Below, piece after piece: positions 1 to 36,184 of a DNA stretch of 64,000 nt. Position 1 is the first letter of the stretch, and every line of letters begins with the position of its first letter. A program made the position numbers and the translations under genes. This DNA comes from Cristatella mucedo. Lineage: Eukaryota > Bryozoa > Phylactolaemata > Cristatellidae. A model generated the notes under the pieces. It saw nothing but the letters and a program-made list of their open reading frames with translations. It had not been told where the DNA came from and ran no database searches. The stretch lies in contig WPIO01000030.1 in the NCBI GenBank assembly GCA_009760855.2, forward strand, positions 1,049,001 to 1,113,000. Direction: 5' to 3'.

Positions 1-1228
1 TCATCTGAAGTACCTCTGAAATATGGAGTACCTCAGGGCTCAGTGCTACGTCCGCTTCTTTTCACGGTTTATACTCTGCCTCTTGCTGATGTGATTGCCA
101 AGCACAATCTAGGCTTTCACTTCTATGCGGATGACACTCAGTTGTACCTTTGCTTTGATCCCTCCCAGCCTTCGAGCACCTCAAATTCTCTCAACTCACT
201 AGCTGCATGCATTGATGACATCCGCACATGGATGGCAGCAAATTTTCTAAAACTTAACGATAATAAAACTAACTTACTAGTTATGGGCAAACCCAGTGTG
301 ATCCAGAGATTGGAAAGGCTGACTCTCAAAATTGGCTCTGCCAGCATATCTCCTGTCGAATCAGCTCGGAATCTAGGTGTCATATTCCAAAGCGACCTCT
401 CGTTAGACGACCATATCAGCTCCACAGTCAAATCCGCCTATTTTCAGCTTCATAACATTGCTAAAATTCGGGCTTGCTTAGATAAAGATACCACGTCCAA
501 GTTGGTCCACGCATTCGTGACATCCCGTCTCGACTTCTGCAACTTACTGCTAACTGGCCTACCAGCATGTGCGATCAGGCGATTGCAGCTGGTGCAAAAC
601 TCTGCAGCTAGGCTTGTCTGTCGTGAGCGTCGAAGTTGCCACATTACTCCACTTCTCGCCGATCTGCACTGGCTACCAGTCAAGCAACGGATTGACTTCA
701 AGTTTTTGTCGCTCACTTTTAGGTCCTTTCATTCTATGGCTCCAGCCTATCTGTCAGATATACTACCCCATCAGGACAAGCATCGTACCACTCGCTTTTC
801 GGAATCCAACAGTCTAGAAATACCTCGTACAAACCTTAAGACCTTTGGAGACCGTGCATTTAGTTCATATGCTCCCAAAGCCTGGAACTGCCTCCCGACC
901 TGCGTCAAAACATCCCTTGACCTGACCACATTTAAAAGGAACCTAAAAACACCTATTTAGGACAGCATTTAGTGGGTCCCTGTGATTCGTCCTTGATGTG
1001 CTTATGCGTGCTGACACTGTGCATGCTGCCACTAACCACATTAGCATGCTGACCCTGTGCATGTCACCCCTAACCATATTATTCATTTCGTTTGTTTTTC
1101 AAGCATGATTTTACTTACCATTCAATTGCATTTCACTTTACAGCAAATGTAAAGCGCCTAGAGAGAGATTAAGTTCTCTGGGGGCACTTTATCAAGTGAA
1201 TTACTATTATTATTATTATTATTATTAG
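1..1228 (+). mobile_element. L2-like LINE, 3' half (reverse transcriptase C-terminus, 3' UTR, (TTA)n tail)
   Basis: The frame is open from base 1 to the stop at 958-960. It encodes the palm part of a non-LTR reverse transcriptase: the VPQGSVL motif near the start, then the catalytic FYADDTQLY box at about 121-147, then the long region after the palm typical of L2/CR1 elements ([38 protein letters not shown]). Compared with the copy at 22893-23694, a 2-bp deletion near 950 shifts the frame and ends the protein early (KTPI instead of a tail ending FSGSL). The 3' UTR ends in a hairpin (GCGCCTAGA ... GGGCACTTT) followed by (TTA)n. The 5' part lies outside the window. Probably a dead but young copy. 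Confidence 0.93.
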
Positions 1229-1280
1229 CCAATGGCATACGGTATACAGGCACTGTAGTTAAAAAAAACACGGTGAATGT

Positions 1281-1407
1281 TGGAGCTGGTTTGGCCAAGC
1301 TATTAAGGTGCTTGCCCCGACCAAGGTCTAGCTGATGTCGTGGGCTCGAGCCCCGAGGCACATGTGAAGTACCTGAATAAAGATCAAATTATTTTGGGGT
1401 GCTGTAC

Positions 1408-1411
<4 letters not shown>
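1281..1411 (+). mobile_element. tRNA-derived SINE, family 2
   Basis: Starts GAGCTGGTTTGGCCAAG (A-box region), has a B-box-like GGGCTCGAGCCCC, and ends with a LINE-like tail (GTGAAGTACCTGAATAAAG ... GGGTGCTGTACAAATT). Other copies are at 5561-5707, 16002-16150, 42408-42556 and 56761-56896. The tail runs directly into a (TA)n tract. Confidence 0.75.

Positions 1412-1489
<78 letters not shown>
1412..1489. repeat. (TA)n microsatellite
   Basis: About 78 bp of pure TA directly after the 3' end of the family-2 SINE, probably grown from its AT-rich tail. It creates spurious IYIYIY open frames on both strands. Confidence 0.98.
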
Positions 1490-1491
<2 letters not shown>

Positions 1492-1944
1492 GATTAGTTC
1501 TTGCGTACTCATGCTGTTTAGCAAAGCTTTTTTATTGCGATTTAGCAAAGCCCTCTGTTGCCTTCTTTCACCGCTAAGTTTTATACTGGCTTGCCAGTAC
1601 TGAATTTTGTCGTTCGAAGGAAAAAAGATCTGCATCTTTGAGGGCTGTTGATGATGTTCCCAGTCATGCCACTTCTTCGAGCTATCTTGTCGTGTTCTTC
1701 GAGAATGTGCTGCTCAGCCAATGGTAACTCACATGCTAGATAGATGAATATACTGCTGCTACACCACAGATGCTGAGTATTGGGGATGTATCTGGCTGTA
1801 AAGGTTCTATTATTGTTTGCTATATGCTTTGTTAATTTTGATGAGCATTTTTCATCATAGCTAGTGAAAGAAAATTATTATCAGCATTCTAGGCATAATG
1901 GCAATTAAGGTTGAAGAGAGCTCTTTGTAGATACAGTGCATACC
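1490..1944. other. Intergenic, nothing recognised
   Basis: No coding signal, repeat family or RNA gene recognised here. Confidence 0.5.
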
Positions 1945-2103
1945 CCTCGATCTTAGCCTAGCGATAAGGTACTTGAACTTCAAGATCCTGGTCATGAAAA
2001 CGGGTCCTAATGCATGCAATCTTTAATTGCTTACATCAAGGGGGCTGGTAGCTGCTAAGGCTCTTCAGCTGCTGAACAAATCAGGCTGTTTAATCTGCTG
2101 ACC
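1945..2103 (+). mobile_element. Degenerate tRNA-derived SINE, family 1
   Basis: Eroded version of the family seen cleanly at 4598. It keeps an A-box-like CTAGCGATAAGGTAC, an eroded B box, AAGGCTCTTC, and the end AGGCTGTTTAATCTGCTGA (compare AGGCTGTTAAATCAGCTA). Confidence 0.45.
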
Positions 2104-3109
2104 TTCACACTTGTATGTCAGTGGCCCAGCTTTACGGTTCCGGATTCCGTACAGCTAGCAAGGCATCGTTTGTGCATAGAGCCGGCAGTGGCGGAGCCAA
2201 GGGCGGCAGCTGCCCTTCTCCCCCCAGTCTTCAAGGGAGCATCTCTCACTGATAGCCATGATTGAGGGTTTCAAGCAAATTAACGAGGTAGATGGACCTA
2301 AGAGTGGCTGCCAATAGTTGGGTCCGAGGGAGTAACAGCTGCAATAATAGCTCAAGCCAGGGACTACCCTTCTAGAGAAGCGAGAGACCGAGCCTACGAC
2401 GACGACGAACTGATAAGTCCAACTTAGACAGGGCAGCTGAGCTTCTTTGGCTACTGAGGTAGCAGCTTGCAGGGTTCTGTTTTTAAGTTGTACATCATCG
2501 CCGGCGATTTCAGGCTGACCATAGAGTCCGCAATACTGCGATTCCGAGGGTTCCTTTAGTTTCAGCCGGTAGGACTGCTCTGCGACGCTGCGTAAGCCGC
2601 TTGCCCCGGCGCGCCTGCTTATCGGGCCCACAAAAGCTGCTTGCTTTGGTGCAAAGCTATGACTGGGCGCAATTTAACTGCATGCCAGTCCCGAATTTCA
2701 CGGTATCCTGGCGCAACAGGAGGGGACCAGACGCTTTCGACGGTTACAAGTCTAGCCGGCCGCCCGGCGCCACCTAGTGCCATCATCTGTCACCTTGCTA
2801 GCACCTCGGGGACTGTAGAAAAGGCCAATGCATTTGGGTTATCCCGGTCTGACTCATATTGTGAGCTTGTAGCAGTGGTCGCAAAATGGCAGCAGCAGTA
2901 GCCACCGCCAGCTTCATTCTTAGGGATACAAATGGTCCTCATGAGACAGCAGCCTCGAAACTTCCGCAGGGAAGTATATTCAGACTCGTAACTGAAGAAC
3001 GTCGGTAAGCTTTCCGAACTTGCTGTCATGCTGGCAAGAGTCCTGTAGAGCCGAGGCCGGCTATTGTTGCTGGCTATCTCAACGACTCCATGGCTTTTGT
3101 ATGCAGCAG
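2104..3109. other. Intergenic; short open frames only
   Basis: Open frames on both strands (about 2155-2631 minus, 2641-2901 plus, 2790-3164 minus) have no recognisable domain and look accidental. CAGTGGCGGAGCC at 2186 resembles hAT-type transposon ends, but no matching right end was found. Confidence 0.45.
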
Positions 3110-4225
3110 TCATCCGATGTACCTCTAAAGCACAGGGCACCATAGCATTTGGTGTGTGGTCCACTTGTTTTCACTAATTATACCCTTGCTCTTACCGATG
3201 TAATCGCCGAGCGAATTCTAGGCTCTCATTTCTATGCTTACGACACAAAGCTTTGCTTGTGCTTTGAACCCTCCCTGCTTTTCAGCACGACAAACTCTTT
3301 CAACTCCCTCGATGCAATTATTTTGGGCATTGGATTATTGGATGCCAAGAAGCTTTCTCAATTTAAATGACAAAGCCAATTTTATAGTAGAAGGCACACC
3401 TATTATTTCTCAGGAAAAAGAAAATCTAGCCCTAAAATGGGCTCTGCCTGCACATCTCCTGTAGCTCAAGCACGAGATCTGAGTGTGCTGTTCCAAAGTC
3501 ACCTTTTACTAGATGATTAATTTAGTTCCACAGTCAAGTTTGCCTACTTTCAGCTGCATAACATTATGAAAATTCGGGCCAGCTTAGACCGGGATATCAC
3601 ACCCAAGTTGATCCGTGGATTTGCTACATCCCCTCTCGGCTTTTATAACTCGCTGCTTGCAGATCGTCCGGCCTTTGCAATTAGGCGTTTAGAGTTGGTA
3701 CAAGAATGGGAACCTGGTTCGTCTTTCGTGAGCATTGTAGTTGCGACATTACACTACTTCTCACCGACCAGCACTGGCTCCTCATCATACAGTATATCGA
3801 CTTCAAGGTTATGTCAACTCAATTTTAGATCCCTTAATTCTTTTGCTCCAGTCCACCTATCCGAACTACTTTCCAATCATAATAGGCATCTCACCACAGC
3901 TCTTCTGACTCAAGTCGTTTAGCTGAGCCTCAAACCAACCTGAAATCCATGGGAGACGGCGCCTTTTTGTTCGTACATTCCAAAAGCGCAGAACTCACTC
4001 GTGACTGACATCATGAAATCTCCTGACTTTACATGTAAACAGATACTAAAAACGCACTTGTTCTTCGTAGTATTCGCTGAGTCCTTGTGAATTGACCTGC
4101 GTGTGTTTGTACATGCTTAAACTGTCCATGTTATCAAAAGCATATGGACATGCTTCTTCTACAGCATATGCAAAGTCCCCAGAAAAAGATTGAGTTCTTT
4201 GAGGGCGCTATACAAATTTTAAATG
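3110..4225 (+). mobile_element. Old, frameshifted L2-like LINE fragment
   Basis: Same LINE family as at 1-1228 but much more diverged. It starts at the segment before the reverse transcriptase palm and can be followed through HFYAYDTKLCLCF (a broken YADD box: the first Asp codon now reads Tyr) and on to the 3' hairpin GATTGAGTTCTTTGAGGGC near 4180. Several frameshifts and stops make it a pseudogene. Confidence 0.85.
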
Positions 4226-4597
4226 TGTTCTCATTTTTTATTTTTTGAGAAAAAATGGCCTCAATGGTAAAGACTGCTGAGATCATCACAACACACACTT
4301 TCAATCAATTTGCACCTGCCACTTGCAAGTCGAGCTAAAGACTTCTGATTTCCGAAGCCTTTATCTCGGTCTGCATGACTTGCCCCTGCCTAAAAATCCT
4401 GGCTCCTACAGTTGAGCCAGGACAGCTTTTGCTGTGGACGCAGTAACCTAGCAGGCTGTTCAATATTGTCGCCAGTGTCGGTTTATATCTATATTGAATA
4501 AACATGTTTTAGAGCTATCTTTTTAGCTTAGGGTTTAGGATTGGATTTTTGGTGTGGTATTTAAGCCAACCCTAAGGGTGTGATGTTTAAGTGTGTT
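4226..4597. other. Intergenic with TTTAGGG-like words
   Basis: No gene seen. Degenerate GGTTTAGG / CCCTAA words occur around 4526-4580 and again at 4862-4960 on the other side of the SINE. Confidence 0.4.
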
Positions 4598-4767
4598 GGT
4601 GAGCCGTGATGGCACACTAGGTAAAGTGGTTGCTTTTCACTACCTCGGTCCCGAGGTCGTGGGTTCGAATCGTGCGGTGGGCGATCCTTTATTGCCACTG
4701 CAAGCAGTGGTGATAGCTGTAAAGGCTATTCTGTTTCTATACAAAAGAGGCTTTAAAATCAGCTAAT

Positions 4768-4768
<1 letters not shown>
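4598..4768 (+). mobile_element. tRNA-derived SINE, family 1 (clean copy)
   Basis: Starts GTGAGCCGTGATGGCACAC with A box TGGCACACTAGGTAAAG, a DNA palindrome CCTCGGTCCCGAGG, and a good B box GGGTTCGAATC. The body (GCGATCCTTTATTGCC ... GTGGTGATAGC) ends CTATACAAAAGAGG and TCAGCTA. Shape and boxes indicate a Pol III-driven tRNA-derived SINE. At least nine further copies lie in the window. Confidence 0.85.

Positions 4769-4851
<83 letters not shown>
4769..4851. repeat. (CA)n then (TA)n microsatellite
   Basis: About 58 bp of CA followed by about 26 bp of TA, starting exactly at the SINE 3' end. Confidence 0.97.
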
Positions 4852-5560
4852 TAAGGGCTGTAAGTTATGGGTTTAGGGTTTCGTGTTTAGATCGTTGGAT
4901 TTTTTCAATTTCGGGTTTTGGAATTTAGGTTTTTAGGTTTAGTGTTTAGGTTTTAGAGAAAAACTCTACAAAGAAAATATCTCAACATGTGTTTATTTAA
5001 CGTAAATACAAACATACTATGGCGACCATATTGAACTGCCTGCTATGGGCACTATGCCCATGCTGAAACTGACCTGGCTCTATTCACAAACCAAACTAAG
5101 CCGTATTAGTTAGATTAGATCATAGATATTAGTTAGATTAGCTGATTGGTTAGCCCTCGATAAGTTGTGCTTTTTTAACTTCAAATGGGAATTGGATGCT
5201 CAAGGTACAAACCATGATGTCCGCGATGAGCAGTTGGGGGAAGTACCAACACTAGCAGATGTCTAATCTTAGAATGTCTTCACACGGTACGTTGCAATTG
5301 ACAACAATGGAGGGCTTCTGATGAGGCAGGTGAGAGTGGCTATAACGAGAACGATGCCGATGTTTGTTGGAATATATTGTTCAATATTTGGCAACTAATT
5401 TATTTTTGTTCGTGCTTTTTTGGAACAATTATCTGGCCTTAAGGTTGAATGGCGATTGGTGTTCGTGAGGAATTCTACTCATCTTTACGCAGCTTCAGGC
5501 TAGATTTGCCCCGCCGGCTGCGTTACATGCGCCCGTGGCTAATATATAACTTGTTAGTTG
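4852..5560. other. Intergenic, nothing recognised
   Basis: TTTAGG-like words up to about 4960, a TTAGTTAGATTAG repetition near 5107-5155, otherwise featureless. Confidence 0.45.
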
Positions 5561-5707
5561 TATAAATATAATTCATTAATATAGCACCCCAAGATAACCT
5601 AATCTATATTCAGGCGCTTCACATATGCCTCGGGGCTCGACCCCCAGGCCTCAGCCAGACCTTAGTCGGGGCGAGCACCTTAACCGCTGGACCAAACCAG
5701 CTCGGGG
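5561..5707 (-). mobile_element. tRNA-derived SINE, family 2
   Basis: On the minus strand it reads CGAGCTGGTTTGGTCCAGCG, GGTGCTCGCCCCGAC, an imperfect B box, and the LINE-like tail GAAGCGCCTGAATATAG. An AT-rich tail lies at its low-coordinate end. Confidence 0.75.
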
Positions 5708-6678
5708 TTAATGACCATGCATACCTTTTAATCGCTTCATTATCGTAGTTCAACTGCATTCCTAATGTTATTGCTGTTGCTAAGATTCGTGAATTATGCA
5801 TTAACAAAAAAAATTGCACCGGAGCCGACGGGGCTCTCGGGCTGCGAGCTGACACCTCTCGTTTGGGCGGAGCTTCGAGCTGAGTACTCGTTCGTTTTGT
5901 ATTCCTAGCGTTATCTCGAACCTCTCAGCACGTTCTCCTTCAAGCGTTACAGCGAATCTCTCTAACTTGGTGGTAATCAGGCCTGCTATTAATCCGGTGG
6001 CCAAACTTAACACTTCTTTTTGGAATCCTTGCTCAATGTGCAATAAACCCCTATTAATCAGCAACCTTATTTATTTCTGTAAAGGCCTCGATCAGCTCGC
6101 CTTGACTGAAGTATGGTTACCATCAGTAAACTGCCCGACAATTAAAGATGCAACCCCGACTGGTTTCTCCTTCTTTCACACCCTAGATCAATCAAACCTA
6201 GAGGTGGAGTCGCTATTATTACATGTTTGAATTTCAATTTCAAGCCACCCGCAGTACCCTCGAAACAGTCGTTCGAATCTATTGTCTTGATTTCGCCCGA
6301 CAACAAGCTACCGATGATGGCAGTAGTCTTTCACCCACCACGTACCAAGTCCACCTTTATCTCAGATTTCATTTTGATTCTGTGTGCAAGAAATCGATCT
6401 TTCCTCATTATGGGTGATTTCAACATTTACTTTGATAACTTATCTGACGCCTTAAGCACCAAATTTCGTGCACTGACTGACTCATGTCTCTTCTGGCTCA
6501 TGTGCATGGGCCTACTCACATCAAGGGTCACACACTCGACCAAATTCTCTCATACCACTGCCATTTGTCATCAGTTATTATCAAATTCTGCTTATCTGAC
6601 CACATGCAGATCTCAGTCAGGGACTATGTGGCACTGTGTGTCCTTGCCCAGATGGCCTTTGGTTTACCGCAGATATTA

Positions 6679-7677
6679 AATTATAATAATAATAATAATA
6701 ATATTGCACTTGATAAAGCGCCCTCAGAGAACTTAATCTCTTTCTAGGCGCTTTACATTTGCTGCAAAGTGATACGCAATAGAATAGTAAGTAAAATCAT
6801 GCTTGAAAAACAAACAAAATGAATAACATGGTTAGGGGTGACATGCACTGGGTCAGCATGCAAATGTGGTTAGTGGCAGCATGAACAGTGTCAGCACGCA
6901 TAAGCACATCGAGGACGAATCACAAGGACCCACTAAATGCTGTCCTAAATAGGTATGTTTTTAAGTTTCTTTTAAATGTGGTCAGGTCAGGGGATGTTCT
7001 GATGCAGGTCGGGAGGGAGTTCCAGGCTGTGGGAGCATACGAGCTAAATGCACGGTCTCCAAAGGATTTAAGGTTTGTACGAGGTATTTCTAGACTGTTG
7101 GATTCCGAAAAGCGAGTGGTACGATGCTTTGCCTGATGGGGTAGTATATCTGAAAGGTAGGCTGGAGCCATAGAATGAAGAGACCTAAAAGTGAGCGACA
7201 AAACCTTGAAGTCAATCCGTTGCTTGACTGGTAGCCAGTGCAGGTCGGCGAGAAGTGGAGTAATGTGGCAGCTGCGACGCTCACGACAGACAAGCCTAGC
7301 TGCAGAGTTTTGCACCAGCTGCAATCGCCTGATCGCACATGCTGGTAGGCCTGTAAGCAGTGAGTTGCAGAAGTCGAGACGAGATGTCACGAATGCATGG
7401 ACCAACTTGGACGTGGTATCCTTATCTAAACAAGCCCTAATTTTAGCAATGTTATGAAGCTGAAAATAGGCTGATTTGACTGTGGAGCTGATGTGGTCGT
7501 CTAACGAGAGGTCGCTTTGGAATATGACACCTAGATTTCGAGCTGATGCAACTGGAGATATGCTGGCAGAGCCAATTTTGAAAGTCAGCCTTTCCAATTT
7601 CTGAATAACACTAGGTTTGCCCATAACTAGTAAGTTAGTTTTATCATCGTTTAGTTTTAGAAAATTTGCTGCCATCA
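6679..7677 (-). mobile_element. 5'-truncated L2-like LINE nested in an older LINE
   Basis: On the minus strand it starts at [14 protein letters not shown] and continues uninterrupted through [13 protein letters not shown], the RLDFCNSLLTGLP block and [13 protein letters not shown] to the natural end FSGSL near 6920. The 3' UTR, hairpin and (TTA)n tail reach 6679. Near-identity to the copies at 1, 22893 and 46944 makes it a young insertion. It splits the plus-strand host element between its endonuclease and reverse transcriptase. Confidence 0.93.
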
Positions 7678-9040
7678 AACTAGCAACATCTACTAAGCGC
7701 CAGCCTGAAAAAGCATACAAAAGATCAGGACTGACAGTCCATCGACAGGCATACGAGGACTACTATAGATCGTACCAATCGATCCTAGCAAAGGTCAAGT
7801 CTGGCTTCTATTAAAATATTGTTGAATCACTGGTGCACAATCCAAAAATACAGATGTCGACGATCAGCCATCTCCTTAACCGATCCCAGGTTAGCTCGTT
7901 ATCTAGTGATCCTTGTGAATGTCTAGCTGATCGCTTCTCTAGTTTCTTTGTCAACAAGATAGACAAGATCAGGGAGTCCATCCCTGTGTTGGCAGCATTC
8001 CCCTGTAATCCTTTCCCTCAATTCCATTTAGCTCCTCAATGTCTAAATTCAAGATCACGAGACCTCGTTCTGAAGTTCATATCCCAATTAAAGAAGACAA
8101 CTAGTCCTCTGGACCCTATTCCCACTGTCCTGCTTCTACGATGCATTGATCTGCTGCTGCTGCCATGCTTATGTAACATAATAAATATGTCATTAGCCTC
8201 AGGTAATGTCCCGGCACCTTTCAAAAAGGCTGTGCTCAGGCCACTACTTAAGAAAGCAACACTGGACCAAGAGAACTTGGGCAGCTTCTGCCCGGTCTCC
8301 CTTCTCCCATTCCTATCAAAAACACTGGACCTAGTCATGGCAAACCAGTTTAACTCATATATTACAACTTCAAACCTTGCTGGTAAGTTTCAGTAGTTTT
8401 AGAGCTAATCACTCCACAGAGTCGGTGTAGCTCCGGATGTATAACGACCTACTTAAGAATGCACTTAGGTAGACGATCTTTCTGTAAGTTTTGAGACTAT
8501 CGATCGCGAGTCCCCCTTGAGCGCCTCTCATCTCGCCAGGCATCACTGGCACTGCATTGCAATGGTTCAGGTCCTATCTCAGTGGGAGATTCAGAGTATT
8601 GGTGTAAATGGGCAAAGATCATCCGAGGAACCTCTGGAATATGGGGTACCTTAAGGCTCTGTGCTTGGTCCCATTCTTTTTACGGTTTATACTCTCCCTG
8701 TTGCCGATACGACTGCTGCGGACAATCTAGGCTTTCACCTCTATGCAGATGACACTAAGCTCTGTACATTTGCTTTGATCCCTTCCCTGCTCTCCAGCAC
8801 GTCAAATTCCTCTCAACTCCCTTGCTGCATGTATTGATGACACCCGTACTTGAAGGGCAGCAAACTTTCTTAAATTGAATGGTGATACAACCAACTTACT
8901 AGTTATGGGAAAACCAAGTGCAATTCAAAAATTGGATAGATGGATGCTCACATGTGTTCTTCCAGCATAATCTCCTGTTAATCTGCACGAAATCTAGAGA
9001 TGTTATGTTCCAAAGTGACCCATTCCTTAGGCTGTCACAT

Positions 9041-9268
9041 AATAATAATAATAATAATAATGCACTTGATAAAGCACCCTCAGGGAACTCAATCTCTTTC
9101 TAGGCGCTTTACATTTGCTGCAAAGGGAAATGCAATTGAATGGTAAGTAAGATCATGCTTGAAAAACAAACAAAATGAATAACATGGTTAGGGGTGACAT
9201 GCATAGGGTCAGCATGCAAATGTGGTTAGTGGCAGCATGCACAGTGTCAGCACGCATAAGCACATCAG
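9041..9268 (-). mobile_element. LINE 3'-UTR fragment nested in an older LINE
   Basis: Minus-strand copy of only the LINE 3' UTR: (TTA)n, hairpin, then the repeated CATGCTGACC / TGTGCATG stretch. It interrupts the long LINE after its palm region, a severe 5' truncation typical of target-primed reverse transcription. Confidence 0.88.
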
Positions 9269-9272
9269 CTCC

Positions 9273-9446
9273 GTGAGCCGTGATGGCTCACTAGGTAAGG
9301 CGGTTGCTTTCACGATCTAAGTTGTGAGTTCGATTCCTGTGGTGGGCGATCCTTTATCGCCACTGCCAGCGGTGGTGATAGCCGTAAAGGTTCTTCTGTC
9401 GCTATACAAAAAGAAGCTGTTAATTCAGCTAGGATTTACTTATTTA
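9273..9446 (+). mobile_element. tRNA-derived SINE, family 1, nested in LINE
   Basis: GTGAGCCGTGATGGCTCAC start, eroded B box GAGTTCGATTCC, body GGTGGGCGATCCTTTATCGCC, end GTTAATTCAGCTAGG plus a TTTA-type tail. LINE sequence resumes at CTTTCAGCTACATAA immediately after it. Confidence 0.85.
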
Positions 9447-10234
9447 CTTTCAGCTACATAACAGTGATGCAATTCAGGCTTGTTTAGGCAGCGATACCAC
9501 ATCTAAATTGGTCCGTGCATTTGTGACATCCCGTCTTGACTTCTGTAACTCACTGATTGCTGGCCTACTGGCATGTGCAATAAGGGGCTTGCAGCTGGTG
9601 CAAAACTCGGAAGCTAGGCTTGTCTGTCGTGAGCATCGCATGTCCACATCACACCAATTCTAGCTGACCAGCACTGGCTACCAGTCAAGCAACGCATCGA
9701 CTTCAGGGTTTTGTCACTCACTTTTAGGTCCATTCATTCTTTAGCTCCAGCCATCTTGTCAGATTTACTCCTCCATCAGGCTAAGCATTGTACCACCCGC
9801 TTTTCGGAATCTAGTCGTTTACCTATACCTCGTACAAACATCAAATCCTTTGGAGGCCATAACTTTTGCTCGTATGCTCTTAAAGCCTCGAACTCACTTC
9901 CGACTTGAGTCACGGCATCCCCTGACTTGACCACATTTAAAAAGAACTTGTAGACACACCTATTTAGGACAGCATTTAGTGGGTCTGATTCGTCTTTGAT
10001 GTGATTGTGGGTTTTGACACTGTTGCATGCTGCCACTAACCACACTTGCATGATGACCCTGTGCATGGGACCCTTAACCATGTTATTCATGCTGTTAGTC
10101 GAGCATACTACCACTAATCATTCGATCATGTTTCTTTTGCAGTAAATATAAAGTGCCTAGAAAGAGATTGAGTTCTCTGAGAGTGTTATATCAACTGAAT
10201 TGTCGTTGTTATCTTTGTTCGGATTTTTGTTTAG

Positions 10235-35748
<25,514 letters not shown>

Positions 35749-36071
35749 CAGCAATACGACAATTTTTGTAGTCGAGACGCCAGTGTGCCAGCACTGCAGG
35801 GCAGCTGCTATGTGACTCTGTGGAGCTAGCATACCTAACGTTACGTTTTGCGAATTTGCAAAAGACTGTCCCATACTAATGAACTCGGTGTACTTTTTTC
35901 ATTTTGGCTCAGTTTAATGCTCAGCCCATGCTGCTTCGAGTTGACTGGCTGTTCAGGCTTGTTGCTTTAATGCAGCTCGTTCTATGTATCCATCGGTGTT
36001 TGCCTAAGGTCGGCCGGCAGCAACAAATATGCCGGCTTGGAAAATAGCAGTATTCGTAGACATGTGCTCCG

Positions 36072-36077
36072 TTTATT
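36072..36077 (-). promoter_or_regulatory. Poly(A) signal AATAAA for TBC1D20
   Basis: AATAAA on the minus strand, 108 bp past the TBC1D20 stop codon. Confidence 0.6.
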
Positions 36078-36184
36078 TAGCTTGCAGACACGAACAGAAC
36101 AATTAGGACAATGAGTGACCAGAGATTAGCTGCACAAAATGCCGATTGCACCTTTTACTTGGAGTGCTAGGTGAGCACTGGATG

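Larger units (their letters stand above)
5930..10215 (+). mobile_element. Long L2-like LINE (endonuclease to 3' tail), interrupted by nested elements
   Basis: Segments of one plus-strand LINE can be joined. 5930-6680 is the APE-type endonuclease: LTEVWLPS near 6105, MGDFNIYFD near 6410, and HIKGHTLDQIL near 6520. 7678-8400 is the linker and first reverse transcriptase blocks (SPLDPIPTVLL, LASGNVPAPFKKAVL, SFCPVSLLPFLSKTLDLV). 8440-9040 is the palm with LYADDTKL near 8740. 9447-10190 is the C-terminus and 3' UTR. It is interrupted by antisense LINE pieces at 6679-7677 and 9041-9268 and by a SINE at 9273-9446. Many stops and frameshifts show it is old. The 5' limit is uncertain and could reach about 5820. 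Its tail ends just before the first INTS8 exon seen. Confidence 0.85.

Noticed and set aside
138-817. Secondary open frames within LINE copies (also 7090-7457, 22929-23293, 47357-47724, 61826-62329)
   Set aside because: They recur in every copy as shadows of the reverse transcriptase frame.
1340-1635. IYIYIY open frames (also 25278-25688) and VCVCVC or THTHTH frames at 31946-32320 and 63148-63369
   Set aside because: They are translations of TA, TG and CA microsatellites, open in every frame.
2186-2230. hAT-type transposon start CAGTGGCGGAGCC
   Set aside because: No matching inverted end or target duplication was found within a few kb.
4640-4690. tRNA genes, suggested by good A and B boxes
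   Set aside because: The heads do not close into full cloverleaves and continue into a conserved non-tRNA body repeated many times; these are SINEs.
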